A stretch of DNA of 64,000 bases from Candidatus Woesearchaeota archaeon (lineage in GTDB: Archaea; Nanobdellota; Nanobdellia; SCGC-AAA011-G17; JACPNG01). The translations under genes and the position numbers were made by a program. The notes beneath the pieces are model-generated. The model saw only the letters and a list, made by a program, of their open reading frames with translations, was not told the origin of the DNA and made no database searches. The DNA is taken from NCBI GenBank assembly GCA_016185615.1, contig JACPNE010000008.1, positions 40,545-104,544 on the forward strand. Direction: 5' to 3'. Of this stretch, positions 1 through 8,328 are shown one piece after another; position 1 is the stretch's first letter; every line of letters starts with the position of its first letter.

Positions 1-374
1 AATGATATAGAATTAATGCAATATCTTTTCCCAGTTGGTTTTGGGCCATCATCAAATATGTGTCCCAGATGTCCTCCGCATTTCTTGCATGTTACTTCAA
101 TCCTATGCATTCCATGACTATTATCATCATTGAGATTAACAGCTTCTTTCTTCGTATCATGAAAACTTGGCCAGCCACAATGCGAATCAAATTTTGTATT
201 AGAATCAAAAAGTTCATTGCCACAACCAGCACATACATATTTTCCTTTCTTATTGAAACTAACATACTTTCCAGTAAATGGTGCTTCAGTTCCTTTTTCT
301 CTTAGTATATGAAACTCTTCTGGAGATAATTTTTTCTTCCATTCTTCTTCTGATTTACTTATTTTGGATTTCAT
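1..374 (-). CDS. msrB: Peptide-methionine (R)-S-oxide reductase MsrB, C-terminus cut by window edge
   Basis: Minus-strand translation gives [37 protein letters not shown]...[24 protein letters not shown]...[30 protein letters not shown], the MsrB signature; not in ORF track because it runs off the window. Confidence 0.93.
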   Translation of the reverse strand, partial: MKSKISKSEEEWKKKLSPEEFHILREKGTEAPFTGKYVSFNKKGKYVCAGCGNELFDSNTKFDSHCGWPSFHDTKKEAVNLNDDNSHGMHRIEVTCKKCGGHLGHIFDDGPKPTGKRYCINSIS

Positions 375-673
375 TTATAAAAAAATTTTGATAGCCACGA
401 TAAAAATGAATTTTTTACTTTGACTTTTATATACTCATACTGTGGAATTCCATTCCTAGCTTTCAAAATATCCTCAGGAACATTTTCTCTTTCTTGTGAA
501 TATGCAAAACCTTCTTTGCATAAATTATCAAGGCAGATTGCTATTTTTATCTGATTTAAACATATTAAACTTTTTTCTAAACCCCTAGTCAACTCTTTAT
601 CAATCTCATTTACAGTCTTCCATTTATAAAAATCTAATTTATCATATACGAACCGTTCAGTTATCTCATCCAT
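371..673 (-). CDS. Hypothetical protein (100 aa), ATGA-overlapped with msrB
   Basis: ORF; stop TGA (371-373) overlaps msrB ATG (372-374), suggesting coupling. Confidence 0.65.
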   Translation of the reverse strand: MDEITERFVYDKLDFYKWKTVNEIDKELTRGLEKSLICLNQIKIAICLDNLCKEGFAYSQERENVPEDILKARNGIPQYEYIKVKVKNSFLSWLSKFFYK

Positions 674-707
674 ATAATTAGCTATACAATAAAATTAATA
701 AAATTTA

Positions 708-1013
708 CTAGAATCTAGACATTTGTTTTCCATTGAGGAATAACTGGTTTCTTCTTTTAGTTACCTCAACATACTGCAAATCATTCACTACCAAATCATT
801 TCCAGCCAATAGATAATTTATAGCACACCTGTCAATATTAACTTTATCTATTTTTTTGAATTCAAGAATCTGTTTTGGCGGCTCTGCTTTTAAATGTGGA
901 TCATTAAAATCATATAAAGCAATAAAGCAAGGCCTAAACATGTCATCCTTCTCTTTATCTTTTTCGTCCCTTTTCATCCTTCCGACAACTATGCTCCTAG
1001 CTTTGTACTTCAT
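708..1013 (-). CDS. Hypothetical protein
   Basis: ORF on same strand as S6e; internal ATG at 1013 reduces overlap with S6e. Confidence 0.6.
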   Translation of the reverse strand: MKYKARSIVVGRMKRDEKDKEKDDMFRPCFIALYDFNDPHLKAEPPKQILEFKKIDKVNIDRCAINYLLAGNDLVVNDLQYVEVTKRRNQLFLNGKQMSRF

Positions 1014-1398
1014 TTTTATCATCACTCTTTACATTGAATATCTCTTCAATCTTTTTTGTTCCTTCCTTTACTATTTTAAGATTAACTTGTGCTATACTTG
1101 AAGTTATTATTGCTCCCCTTATTGTCTTTCTTTTCCTTATTCCTTTTTTCTTGATGTTTACCCCGGGGCCCTTTGATAATAAAATTCTTTTTCTAACACT
1201 AGTATTAAGATCATATCTCATAGGAAATCCAGCCTTATCAGAACCTCCAGTTATCTCAAGTTCATAACCATCCAATCCTATTGGATTTCCCTGTATCTTC
1301 TCTCCTATTTTCTTACTATCAAGTACATCAGCATTAATCATTTTAGAATAGCTTTTCCCTGTTTTAGGATTATTTATAACTAGCTTAAATTCTGCCAT
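997..1398 (-). CDS. rps6e: Small ribosomal subunit protein eS6 (S6e)
   Basis: MAEFKLVINNPKTGKSYSKMI...GYELEITGGSDKAGFPMRYDL...RKRKTIRGAIITSSIAQVNLKIVKEG; start taken at ATG 1398 (TGATGG overlap with aIF5B stop). Confidence 0.95.
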   Translation of the reverse strand: MAEFKLVINNPKTGKSYSKMINADVLDSKKIGEKIQGNPIGLDGYELEITGGSDKAGFPMRYDLNTSVRKRILLSKGPGVNIKKKGIRKRKTIRGAIITSSIAQVNLKIVKEGTKKIEEIFNVKSDDKNEVQS

Positions 1399-3113
1399 CA
1401 GACCCCCCATAACTGATTATCTTTTCTCTTTATTTTTACTATCTCCTTTAATAACTCCACCTCATCCCTATTTAAATATTTTGTTAATTTTTTTAACTGG
1501 ATAAAATCTCTTTCAGGGATATCAGAATACAATATGTCCCCCTCATTAATTTGTCTACCAACAATTACATTTGGTATGGACACAGCAACTTGTTTTCCTG
1601 AATTAACCTCATTTATATTTTCTTTTTCATACTGTATGCTTTTAACAACAGCAACTTGTTTTCCGTTCTTCATTAATTGAGTGTTTGTCTTTAATGTTCC
1701 AATTAAAATATCAGCCCCCACAATAGCCGGATTGCTTTGCCTGAATACATAACCCTTCATAATCTCAATCTTGCAAGGCCTTACAAGATTTTCAAGCTCT
1801 TTTGCTTCCAATGATTTCTTTGTGTTATCGATCCATGATTGGAACTCATCTATGATCTTATAGATTATATTGCTGCTGATTATTTTTATCTCCGATTTTA
1901 TCTCTGATTTTACATTGAATGCAAGTATTACTTTGTTTAATGGATTCTTTTCAGCAGACGCATCAGATATATCCTTTTTTGTGATGCTTCCGATAGATGC
2001 CTTTTTTATTTTTACATCTCTGGCTTTCAACAATGAGATTAAAGCCTCTAATGATCCAAGAGAATCTGCCTTTAGAACTATTCCTTGCTTATCTGTCTCC
2101 ATAATTACTTCCTGTATCTCTTTTTGTATCTCTTTTTTTAGTTTCTCGATATTATCATTTGAGACAACCCTTATTGGCATTCCAGCTACAGCATCATTTA
2201 AACCAGGAGCATATATTTTTACAGCAGATGCTGCACTTATCTCTTTTATCTGTTTTAATTTGCCTTTCTCAGGAATAAACAATGACCTTACTTTTGTAAT
2301 TATTGAATCATCTATTCCGCCTATGATTATTTGATCATTTACTTTTAACAATCCATCATAGATTATAACATCAACCGTTGTTCCCAATCCCTTTTCATCC
2401 TTCACTTCCAATATTGTTCCCTTTGCATCCCCCTTGACTTCTATCTTCAAAGAATCTTCCATATATCTTTGTGCCAATCCGGTTATGACCATCAAAAGTT
2501 CTGGGAACCCTTCTGTTGTTTTTGCAGAACATGGAATCATAGCTATCTGTTTTGTATAATCCTCTATTCTATCAAATCTTTCTGTTTTTATATTAAGATT
2601 GTAAAGCTGTCCTAATATTTCATACAATTTATTGTCTAATCTTTGCTTTACAGAATCAGGCTGTGAATTTATGTTATTTATCAAAAAAGTCTTTTGAGAT
2701 TTCCATCCAGGAATTAAATCAATTTTGTTTAATGCAATTACAAATGGGGTTTTATACTGTTTTAATATCTCTATTGCTTCTACTGTCTGAGGCTTTAATC
2801 CCTCGTTTATATCAATAACAAGTATTGCTATATCTGCTAAGTTTCCCCCCCTTTTTCTTAAATTAGTAAATGCCTCATGACCGGGGGTATCTATCATTAA
2901 TAATCCAGGGATTGATAACTTTATTTTTAATTGATCTAATAAACTGCCACATATCTTTCTTATGTTTTCAAATGGAACATCAATTGCAAATATTTTTTGT
3001 GTGATAAATCCTGCTTCATGTTTTGTAATAGAGATTTCCCTAATCTTTTCCAGGATGCTGGATTTTCCATGATCAACATGTCCTACCAAAACAACAATTG
3101 GCTGCCTTATCAT
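1398..3113 (-). CDS. infB: Translation initiation factor aIF5B
   Basis: GHVDHGKSSILEKIR, DTPGHEAFTNLRKRGGNLADIAILVIDI, NKID motifs of the IF2/eIF5B GTPase. Confidence 0.97.
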   Translation of the reverse strand: MIRQPIVVLVGHVDHGKSSILEKIREISITKHEAGFITQKIFAIDVPFENIRKICGSLLDQLKIKLSIPGLLMIDTPGHEAFTNLRKRGGNLADIAILVIDINEGLKPQTVEAIEILKQYKTPFVIALNKIDLIPGWKSQKTFLINNINSQPDSVKQRLDNKLYEILGQLYNLNIKTERFDRIEDYTKQIAMIPCSAKTTEGFPELLMVITGLAQRYMEDSLKIEVKGDAKGTILEVKDEKGLGTTVDVIIYDGLLKVNDQIIIGGIDDSIITKVRSLFIPEKGKLKQIKEISAASAVKIYAPGLNDAVAGMPIRVVSNDNIEKLKKEIQKEIQEVIMETDKQGIVLKADSLGSLEALISLLKARDVKIKKASIGSITKKDISDASAEKNPLNKVILAFNVKSEIKSEIKIISSNIIYKIIDEFQSWIDNTKKSLEAKELENLVRPCKIEIMKGYVFRQSNPAIVGADILIGTLKTNTQLMKNGKQVAVVKSIQYEKENINEVNSGKQVAVSIPNVIVGRQINEGDILYSDIPERDFIQLKKLTKYLNRDEVELLKEIVKIKRKDNQLWGV

Positions 3114-3192
3114 TTTTTTATAGACTATAATTTGGTTTAAAAAGCATTCGCTTTGCGATAGTTTTTTAAATAGTAAAATAAGGGTTTGGGGA

Positions 3193-3522
3193 ATGACATT
3201 AATGTATAGAATATTTGGTATACCCGGAGATTTAGATGAATTTATTGATAGAGTAACAAAAAAAGAACCTGGAAGATTGGTAAGTATATTAACTAATGTT
3301 TATCCAACTAACCCAAGTGAAGATGTTCCTGGATGGAGGGGAAATATCATATTGTCCTGTGGTAAATGCTCTTATATTGCTTATGATAAGACCCAAATAC
3401 TTTCTGAAACAGAGTCATACGATTTAGTTTATGGGCTAGCTAAGGATATAGAGGGAAGACTTAAACAAAAAGGTCTAATAGTAAAATTACCTTCCGAATT
3501 AATATTACAAGAAAAAAAATAA
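3193..3522 (+). CDS. Hypothetical protein (109 aa)
   Basis: Intact ORF with an upstream divergent intergenic region. Confidence 0.7.
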   Translation: MTLMYRIFGIPGDLDEFIDRVTKKEPGRLVSILTNVYPTNPSEDVPGWRGNIILSCGKCSYIAYDKTQILSETESYDLVYGLAKDIEGRLKQKGLIVKLPSELILQEKK

Positions 3523-3540
3523 AAAAATAAAAAAATAAAT

Positions 3541-3729
3541 TTATTCTTTTGTTACATAGTATATCATGTATAGTCCAGATAATCCGACTAAGTAGTATAC
3601 TATATTTGCTAATAGGCCTGATCCAAGGACCAATTCAACTACATTAAATCCTAATGCAGCCAATCCCCAGTTAATACTTCCTACAATTACTAGAACTAAA
3701 GCGACCCAATCTAATGTGTTTCTTGCCAT
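3541..3729 (-). CDS. DUF378-like small membrane protein
   Basis: LDWVALVLVIVGSINWGLAALGFNVVELVLG...LVGLSGLYMIY pattern. Confidence 0.8.
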   Translation of the reverse strand: MARNTLDWVALVLVIVGSINWGLAALGFNVVELVLGSGLLANIVYYLVGLSGLYMIYYVTKE

Positions 3730-3894
3730 TAATATACCTCCCTTTTTAATAAATTATTGTTATTATATCTTAGTAAATATTATATATAAACATTTCTATA
3801 GAATAAACAAATTTTTATTTAATCTTATTCGGTTTTATTTTAGAAACAATGTTGTAAACTAAGTATTATATTTAAAAAATTTTTGAGAAAAGAT

Positions 3895-3911
3895 GGGAGC
3901 GTAAAGCTCCC
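3895..3911 (-). terminator. Candidate hairpin terminator GGGAGC-(N5)-GCTCCC
   Basis: Perfect 6-bp GC-rich stem, followed on the minus strand by T-rich sequence, just downstream of the 3930-4010 mini-gene. Confidence 0.5.
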
Positions 3912-3929
3912 AAAGAATTGCTAAAAAAA

Positions 3930-4010
3930 TTATCTTCTCTTAGCTTTTCTCTTAACGCTCTTTTTCTTTGTTGCTTTCTTAGCAACTTTTCTAGCATTTT
4001 TTCTTGCCAT
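3930..4010 (-). CDS. 26-aa Lys/Arg-rich basic peptide MARKNARKVAKKATKKKSVKRKAKRR
   Basis: ORF with Shine-Dalgarno-like TGGAGG upstream of ATG; too short for the ORF track. Confidence 0.65.
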   Translation of the reverse strand: MARKNARKVAKKATKKKSVKRKAKRR

Positions 4011-4335
4011 TTTTCCTCCATGATATAGAGCTGACTCTAGAGATTATAGCTTCCTACAAACCCTAGAATTAGTCTATTGATAATTTCAACTGGGAAATAA
4101 ACATAAAGTCTATTTTTGTTGAAACTATTAAGCAATGTTTCTCAACATTACTTTTTAAATACTATCAAAATATGATGTATTTAACTGTTATTTAAGCTGT
4201 TTTTTTCATATTTAAATCTTTCGTTTTTTAGAAATAATACTAAATTGATTAAATTTTAAAATGAAATGTTAATAAGAAAAATTTAAAAAGGGTTTTTCCA
4301 GATACAAATAATTAACCAATGATACGAGGTAAAAA

Positions 4336-4674
4336 ATGGATATTTCAAAAGAATTACAGGACAGAGTTTTCGAGGTTATCGAGATAGCCAAGACAACTGG
4401 AAAAATAAAGAAAGGAACTAATGAGGCTACTAAATCTATAGAAAGGGGAATAGCAAAATTAGTTGTTGTAGCAAAAGATGTTAATCCTCCAGAGGTAACG
4501 ATGCATCTTGAGCCATTATGCAAGGAAAAAGAAATCCCTTGTGTTAATGTTGATAAGAGAGACGAATTAGGAACAGCAGCAGGGTTACAAAGGCCTGCAT
4601 CATGCATCGCAGTAATAAGTGAAGGAGAAGCAAAAGATCAGCTAAAAGAAGTTCTTAGTAAAATAAACAAATAA
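4336..4674 (+). CDS. rpl7ae: Ribosomal protein L7Ae (K-turn binding)
   Basis: [52 protein letters not shown]...[16 protein letters not shown]. Confidence 0.97.
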   Translation: MDISKELQDRVFEVIEIAKTTGKIKKGTNEATKSIERGIAKLVVVAKDVNPPEVTMHLEPLCKEKEIPCVNVDKRDELGTAAGLQRPASCIAVISEGEAKDQLKEVLSKINK

Positions 4675-4675
4675 A

Positions 4676-4966
4676 ATGCCACAAAAATTTAATAAAAGAA
4701 AACAAGAAGAGTCTAAAGGAGAAACAAAGACTGATGAAGTAAAGACTATATTCACTAATGCTGTTCCAGCAATAGTTGAAGAGATAATAACAAGAACAGG
4801 AGCAAGGGGAGAAGCAACCCAAGTGAGATGCAAGATTTTAGATGGCAGGGATAAGAATAAAATCCTTAGAAGAAATGTCAAAGGCCCTGTAAAATTAAAA
4901 GATATTCTTATGTTAAGGGAAACAGAAATAGAAGCTAGGAAATTAGCTCAGACAAGGAGAGGATAA
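4676..4966 (+). CDS. rps28e: Ribosomal protein S28e with charged N-terminal extension
   Basis: [53 protein letters not shown]. Confidence 0.93.
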   Translation: MPQKFNKRKQEESKGETKTDEVKTIFTNAVPAIVEEIITRTGARGEATQVRCKILDGRDKNKILRRNVKGPVKLKDILMLRETEIEARKLAQTRRG

Positions 4967-5142
4967 TGCCCAAATGCAGTTTTTGCGGAGATGATCTCGA
5001 AAAAGGAACAGGATTACTTTTTGTATTTAAGAGTGGAAAGACAGCTCATTTCTGTTCCAAGAAATGTGAAAAGAATATGCTGAAGCTTGGAAGAAAAGCT
5101 AGAAATGTCAAATGGACACAGCATTTTGTAAAAGGAAAATAG
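4966..5142 (+). CDS. rpl24e: Ribosomal protein L24e (58 aa)
   Basis: [58 protein letters not shown]; zinc-ribbon L24e; absent from ORF track. Confidence 0.95.
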   Translation: MPKCSFCGDDLEKGTGLLFVFKSGKTAHFCSKKCEKNMLKLGRKARNVKWTQHFVKGK

Positions 5143-5146
5143 TTCT

Positions 5147-5470
5147 ATGGTCGGGGAATACAAAAACCCAAAAGAAGCTAAGCTAAGGGTATTAACACAG
5201 ATGCGACTAGACATCTCTTTAGAAAAAAATAAAGATATTGGATATGGTTGCTGGTTTGGATTTTATGGATTAGAATGTAGGATTTCTGAATTAGATTGTC
5301 CACATTTAATGAAAGATAAAAAGACTTGCGGATATGACAGACATCAACGAAGGGAGATTAGATCTTGTTATGGGGAAATTGAAAGATGGGTTACAAAAGA
5401 GAATATAAAAAATGGGGCTGAAAATAAGCCTAAAAGAAGTTTAGTAAGATTTATAAGTAATATATTTTAA
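5147..5470 (+). CDS. Cys-rich hypothetical protein
   Basis: ORF in the ribosomal/ndk cluster; GYGCWFGFYGLECRISELDCPHLMKDKKTCGY. Confidence 0.7.
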   Translation: MVGEYKNPKEAKLRVLTQMRLDISLEKNKDIGYGCWFGFYGLECRISELDCPHLMKDKKTCGYDRHQRREIRSCYGEIERWVTKENIKNGAENKPKRSLVRFISNIF

Positions 5471-5479
5471 TAGAATAAA

Positions 5480-6046
5480 ATGACAGAAAGAACATTGGTT
5501 TTAGTGAAGCCGGATGGAGTCAAAAGGGGATTAATTGGAAAGATAATTTCTAGATTTGAAGATATTGGGTTGAAGATTGTTGGAATGAAACTAATATGGG
5601 CTGATGAAAAATTTGCTGAAAAGCATTATGAATTAGATGATGAATGGGCTAAGAATGTTTTCAACAAGACTAAAACTGCAGCAGAAAAAGAAGGGAAAAA
5701 ATTTGAATATGATGATCATCTTAAATTTGGAAAACAAATACAAAAGTGGAATATGAATTTCTTGCGTGAAGGTCCTGTAATTGCAATGGTTTTAGAGGGC
5801 GCACATTCTGTTGAGATAGTAAGGAAAATTGTCGGTCATACAGAGCCTAGACAAGCCATTCCTGGAACAATAAGGGCAGATTTTGCTTCCTTAGAGTCTT
5901 ATAATGTTGCAAACAGCAAAGAAAGGGTTGTAAGGAATTTGATTCATGCTTCCGACAGTGTTGAAAATGCAGAAAGAGAAATTTCTTTATGGTTCAAGAA
6001 AAATGAATTATTTGATTATAAAACAGTTCATCAAGATCACTTTTAA
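5480..6046 (+). CDS. ndk: Nucleoside diphosphate kinase
   Basis: TLVLVKPDGVKRGLIGKIISRFE...GPVIAMVLEG...NLIHASDS active-site His. Confidence 0.96.
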   Translation: MTERTLVLVKPDGVKRGLIGKIISRFEDIGLKIVGMKLIWADEKFAEKHYELDDEWAKNVFNKTKTAAEKEGKKFEYDDHLKFGKQIQKWNMNFLREGPVIAMVLEGAHSVEIVRKIVGHTEPRQAIPGTIRADFASLESYNVANSKERVVRNLIHASDSVENAEREISLWFKKNELFDYKTVHQDHF

Positions 6047-6051
6047 TAAAA

Positions 6052-6321
6052 ATGGAATTAGAAGCTACAATAACAATAACTCCGAGAAAAACAGTATTGC
6101 ATCCTGAAAGCCAGACTATTTCTGAAATTGTTAAAAAAGAATCAGATGGTCATTTGGAAAAATTAATTATAGGAAGATTCATCTCCATACAATATAATAG
6201 ACAAGATAAAGAAGAAGTGCAGCAATCTGTCAAAAAGCTTATGGAAATGTATTTGTACAGCACATATAGCCCATTATTATATGATTTTGATATTAAAATA
6301 GAAGAGAAATCTAAAGATTAA
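6052..6321 (+). CDS. Hypothetical protein (89 aa)
   Basis: ORF 5 nt downstream of ndk. Confidence 0.6.
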   Translation: MELEATITITPRKTVLHPESQTISEIVKKESDGHLEKLIIGRFISIQYNRQDKEEVQQSVKKLMEMYLYSTYSPLLYDFDIKIEEKSKD

Positions 6322-6742
6322 AACAATCATTTCCATTCAATCTTTCTTTTGCGTTATTGATATTTTTAGCAGTGCTTCTTAAGTTTTCTATTGTCCTATT
6401 AATTTCATCTTGTAATTGGTCTAATAATAAATCAAAATTATCTGTCCTTAACAAGTATCCTTCCTTATTTGCTACAACTAATCCAGAATCCATTAATTTA
6501 TTTATATGATGTATAACAGTAGCTCTGCTTAGATTGGATTTTTCTGCTATATCATCGCTGCTTAAAATAATATCCTCATTTGAGGCTTTTATTAATTCAA
6601 AAAATATTCTAAAGCATGACTTTTCTTTATCTCTTTCGTTAAATAATCCTAGACTATCAGAAAAGAAATGGAATTCCTCATTTAAGTCCATATCTTTTGG
6701 TCTTCTATATCTAGTAACCCTAATGCTAAATTCCTTTATCAT
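6311..6742 (-). CDS. Winged-helix transcriptional regulator divergent from grpE-dnaK
   Basis: SSDDIAEKSNLSRATVIHHINKLMDSGLVVANKEGYLLR is an ArsR/MarR-like wHTH. Confidence 0.8.
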   Translation of the reverse strand: MIKEFSIRVTRYRRPKDMDLNEEFHFFSDSLGLFNERDKEKSCFRIFFELIKASNEDIILSSDDIAEKSNLSRATVIHHINKLMDSGLVVANKEGYLLRTDNFDLLLDQLQDEINRTIENLRSTAKNINNAKERLNGNDCFNL

Positions 6743-6744
6743 AT

Positions 6745-6797
6745 TTCAGTAAAAATATTGGTTTATTTATAAAAATTTTGGTTTATTATCTACTGAA
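6745..6797. promoter_or_regulatory. Candidate operator region between wHTH gene and grpE
   Basis: Direct repeats TTGGTTTATT at 6758-6767 and 6778-6787 (20-nt phase), flanked by inverted repeat TTCAGTA (6745-6751) / TACTGAA (6791-6797). Confidence 0.5.
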
Positions 6798-6867
6798 GTA
6801 TAGAAAAGTATATAAATTAGTAGCTTTAAAACTAAATTTTGTTGATTTTAAATCAACAATGCTTTTT

Positions 6868-6915
6868 ACAAGAATGAGTAGTGGGTTTCGCCTCTTTTAC
6901 CCCATTACTCCTTGT
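6868..6915 (+). promoter_or_regulatory. Stem-loop in presumed 5'UTR of grpE
   Basis: ACAAG-aat-GAGTAGTGGG / CCCATTACTC-CTTGT: 15 bp with one G-U and one 3-nt bulge, ending 7 nt before ATG 6923. Confidence 0.65.
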
Positions 6916-6922
6916 GATAAAA

Positions 6923-7408
6923 ATGACAAAGAACAATACAGAAACTGAAAAAACAGTAGAAACAATAGGGAAAAATGATGAGATAGAAGAATTGACAGAA
7001 AGATTACAGAGATTACAAGCTGAATTTGATAATTATAAAAAATATGTTGAGAAAGAAAAACAAGAATTTGTAAAGTATTCTAATTATAAATTAATTATTA
7101 AATTATTGGATACAATTGACAGCTTTGAATTAGCATTAAAAAACAAGGATAGTGGAGATGATTTTGTAAAGGGTGTTGAATTAATCTATTCTCAACTATA
7201 TTCATTATTAGAGAAAGAAGGAATAAGAAAAATAAAAGCATTAGGAGAAAAATTTAATCCTAATATTCATGAAGCATTGTTGACAGAAAAAGGGAATGAA
7301 GATAATCTAATTTTGGAAGAATTACAGACTGGTTATATGATTAATGATAAAGTATTAAGATATTCAAAAGTAAAAGTAAGCAAGAATGTAGGGGGAGAAA
7401 ATGAGTAA
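6923..7408 (+). CDS. grpE: GrpE nucleotide exchange factor
   Basis: LQAEFDNYKKYVEKEKQEF...LIKLLDTIDSFELAL...GEKFNPNIHEALLTE...GYMINDKVLRYSKVKVSK; start moved to ATG 6923. Confidence 0.9.
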   Translation: MTKNNTETEKTVETIGKNDEIEELTERLQRLQAEFDNYKKYVEKEKQEFVKYSNYKLIIKLLDTIDSFELALKNKDSGDDFVKGVELIYSQLYSLLEKEGIRKIKALGEKFNPNIHEALLTEKGNEDNLILEELQTGYMINDKVLRYSKVKVSKNVGGENE

Positions 7409-8327
7409 GATATTAAATAAAGAAATAATCTCCAAAATGAGTGAACTTAGAAGCAAAAATCATGATCTTAGAACTATAAAAAAAAAGATTGGAGAGGAAA
7501 GATTAAAAGAGTTTTTTAATTCAATCTATCCCAAATTTACTATTACCGAAATAGAAAATATTACTGGAATCCCTGATTCTACTTTAGGATATTGGTTTAA
7601 TAAATTAAATATACCATTTATAAGGCATCATATAATAACAAAAGCATATGCTGGAAATAGAGACTATGAAATTGTAGTTACTAAAGATGGAATAATTTAC
7701 AACTCTGCAACAATTAATATTACTCCTAAATTGGCTTATGTAATTGGATTTGCTTTGGGAGATGGTTCAGTTCAACAATATATGGTTGAAGTTTTTAATA
7801 AAGATAAAAAATTAAAAGAAGTTTTATTTGATTATTTAAAGTCATACGGCACAATAACAGAAGATACAAGAGAAAATGGTTTATGGAGATTAAGATTATC
7901 AAATGGAAGAATTGCAAATTTAATCAAAGATAAAAATGGGTTAAGAAAAGATACAATAGAATTTATTTTTAGTAATGATGAATTAGCAAAGAATTTTATT
8001 GCTGCATTTTGGGATGCTGAAGGTACTGTAAGAAAACAATACAATTTCATTCATATTTATTTATATAATTCAGACGACTATTTAATTAATAAAGTTTGTA
8101 AGTTTTTAGAATTTAAAGATATAACTTTTTCAATTTTAAAGAACAAAACTAGAAATAGAAAATATATTTTAAATGGAAGACAAGTTATCTCAAGAAAGAT
8201 ATTAAAGAGAATTAGCATACCAAAATCTTCTCGTTTAAAATGGATTAAAGAGATAGGAATTAATCTTAACCATACAACAAAAAAAGAAGCAATAGAAGAT
8301 ATTTTAAAATTTAGTGGAGGTAATTAA
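7401..8327 (+). CDS. Free-standing LAGLIDADG-type homing endonuclease-like protein with N-terminal HTH
   Basis: [16 protein letters not shown] and [17 protein letters not shown] are paired LAGLIDADG motifs; [17 protein letters not shown]-like; start overlaps grpE stop by 8 nt. Confidence 0.85.
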   Translation: MSKILNKEIISKMSELRSKNHDLRTIKKKIGEERLKEFFNSIYPKFTITEIENITGIPDSTLGYWFNKLNIPFIRHHIITKAYAGNRDYEIVVTKDGIIYNSATINITPKLAYVIGFALGDGSVQQYMVEVFNKDKKLKEVLFDYLKSYGTITEDTRENGLWRLRLSNGRIANLIKDKNGLRKDTIEFIFSNDELAKNFIAAFWDAEGTVRKQYNFIHIYLYNSDDYLINKVCKFLEFKDITFSILKNKTRNRKYILNGRQVISRKILKRISIPKSSRLKWIKEIGINLNHTTKKEAIEDILKFSGGN

Positions 8328-8328
8328 A

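Noticed and set aside
1870-2334. 154-aa plus ORF opposite aIF5B
   Set aside because: Shadow of a conserved coding frame.
6881-6922. GTG-initiated extension of grpE
   Set aside because: The 14 extra residues (MGFASFTPLLLVIK) do not look like GrpE and coincide with the stem-loop; ATG 6923 preferred.
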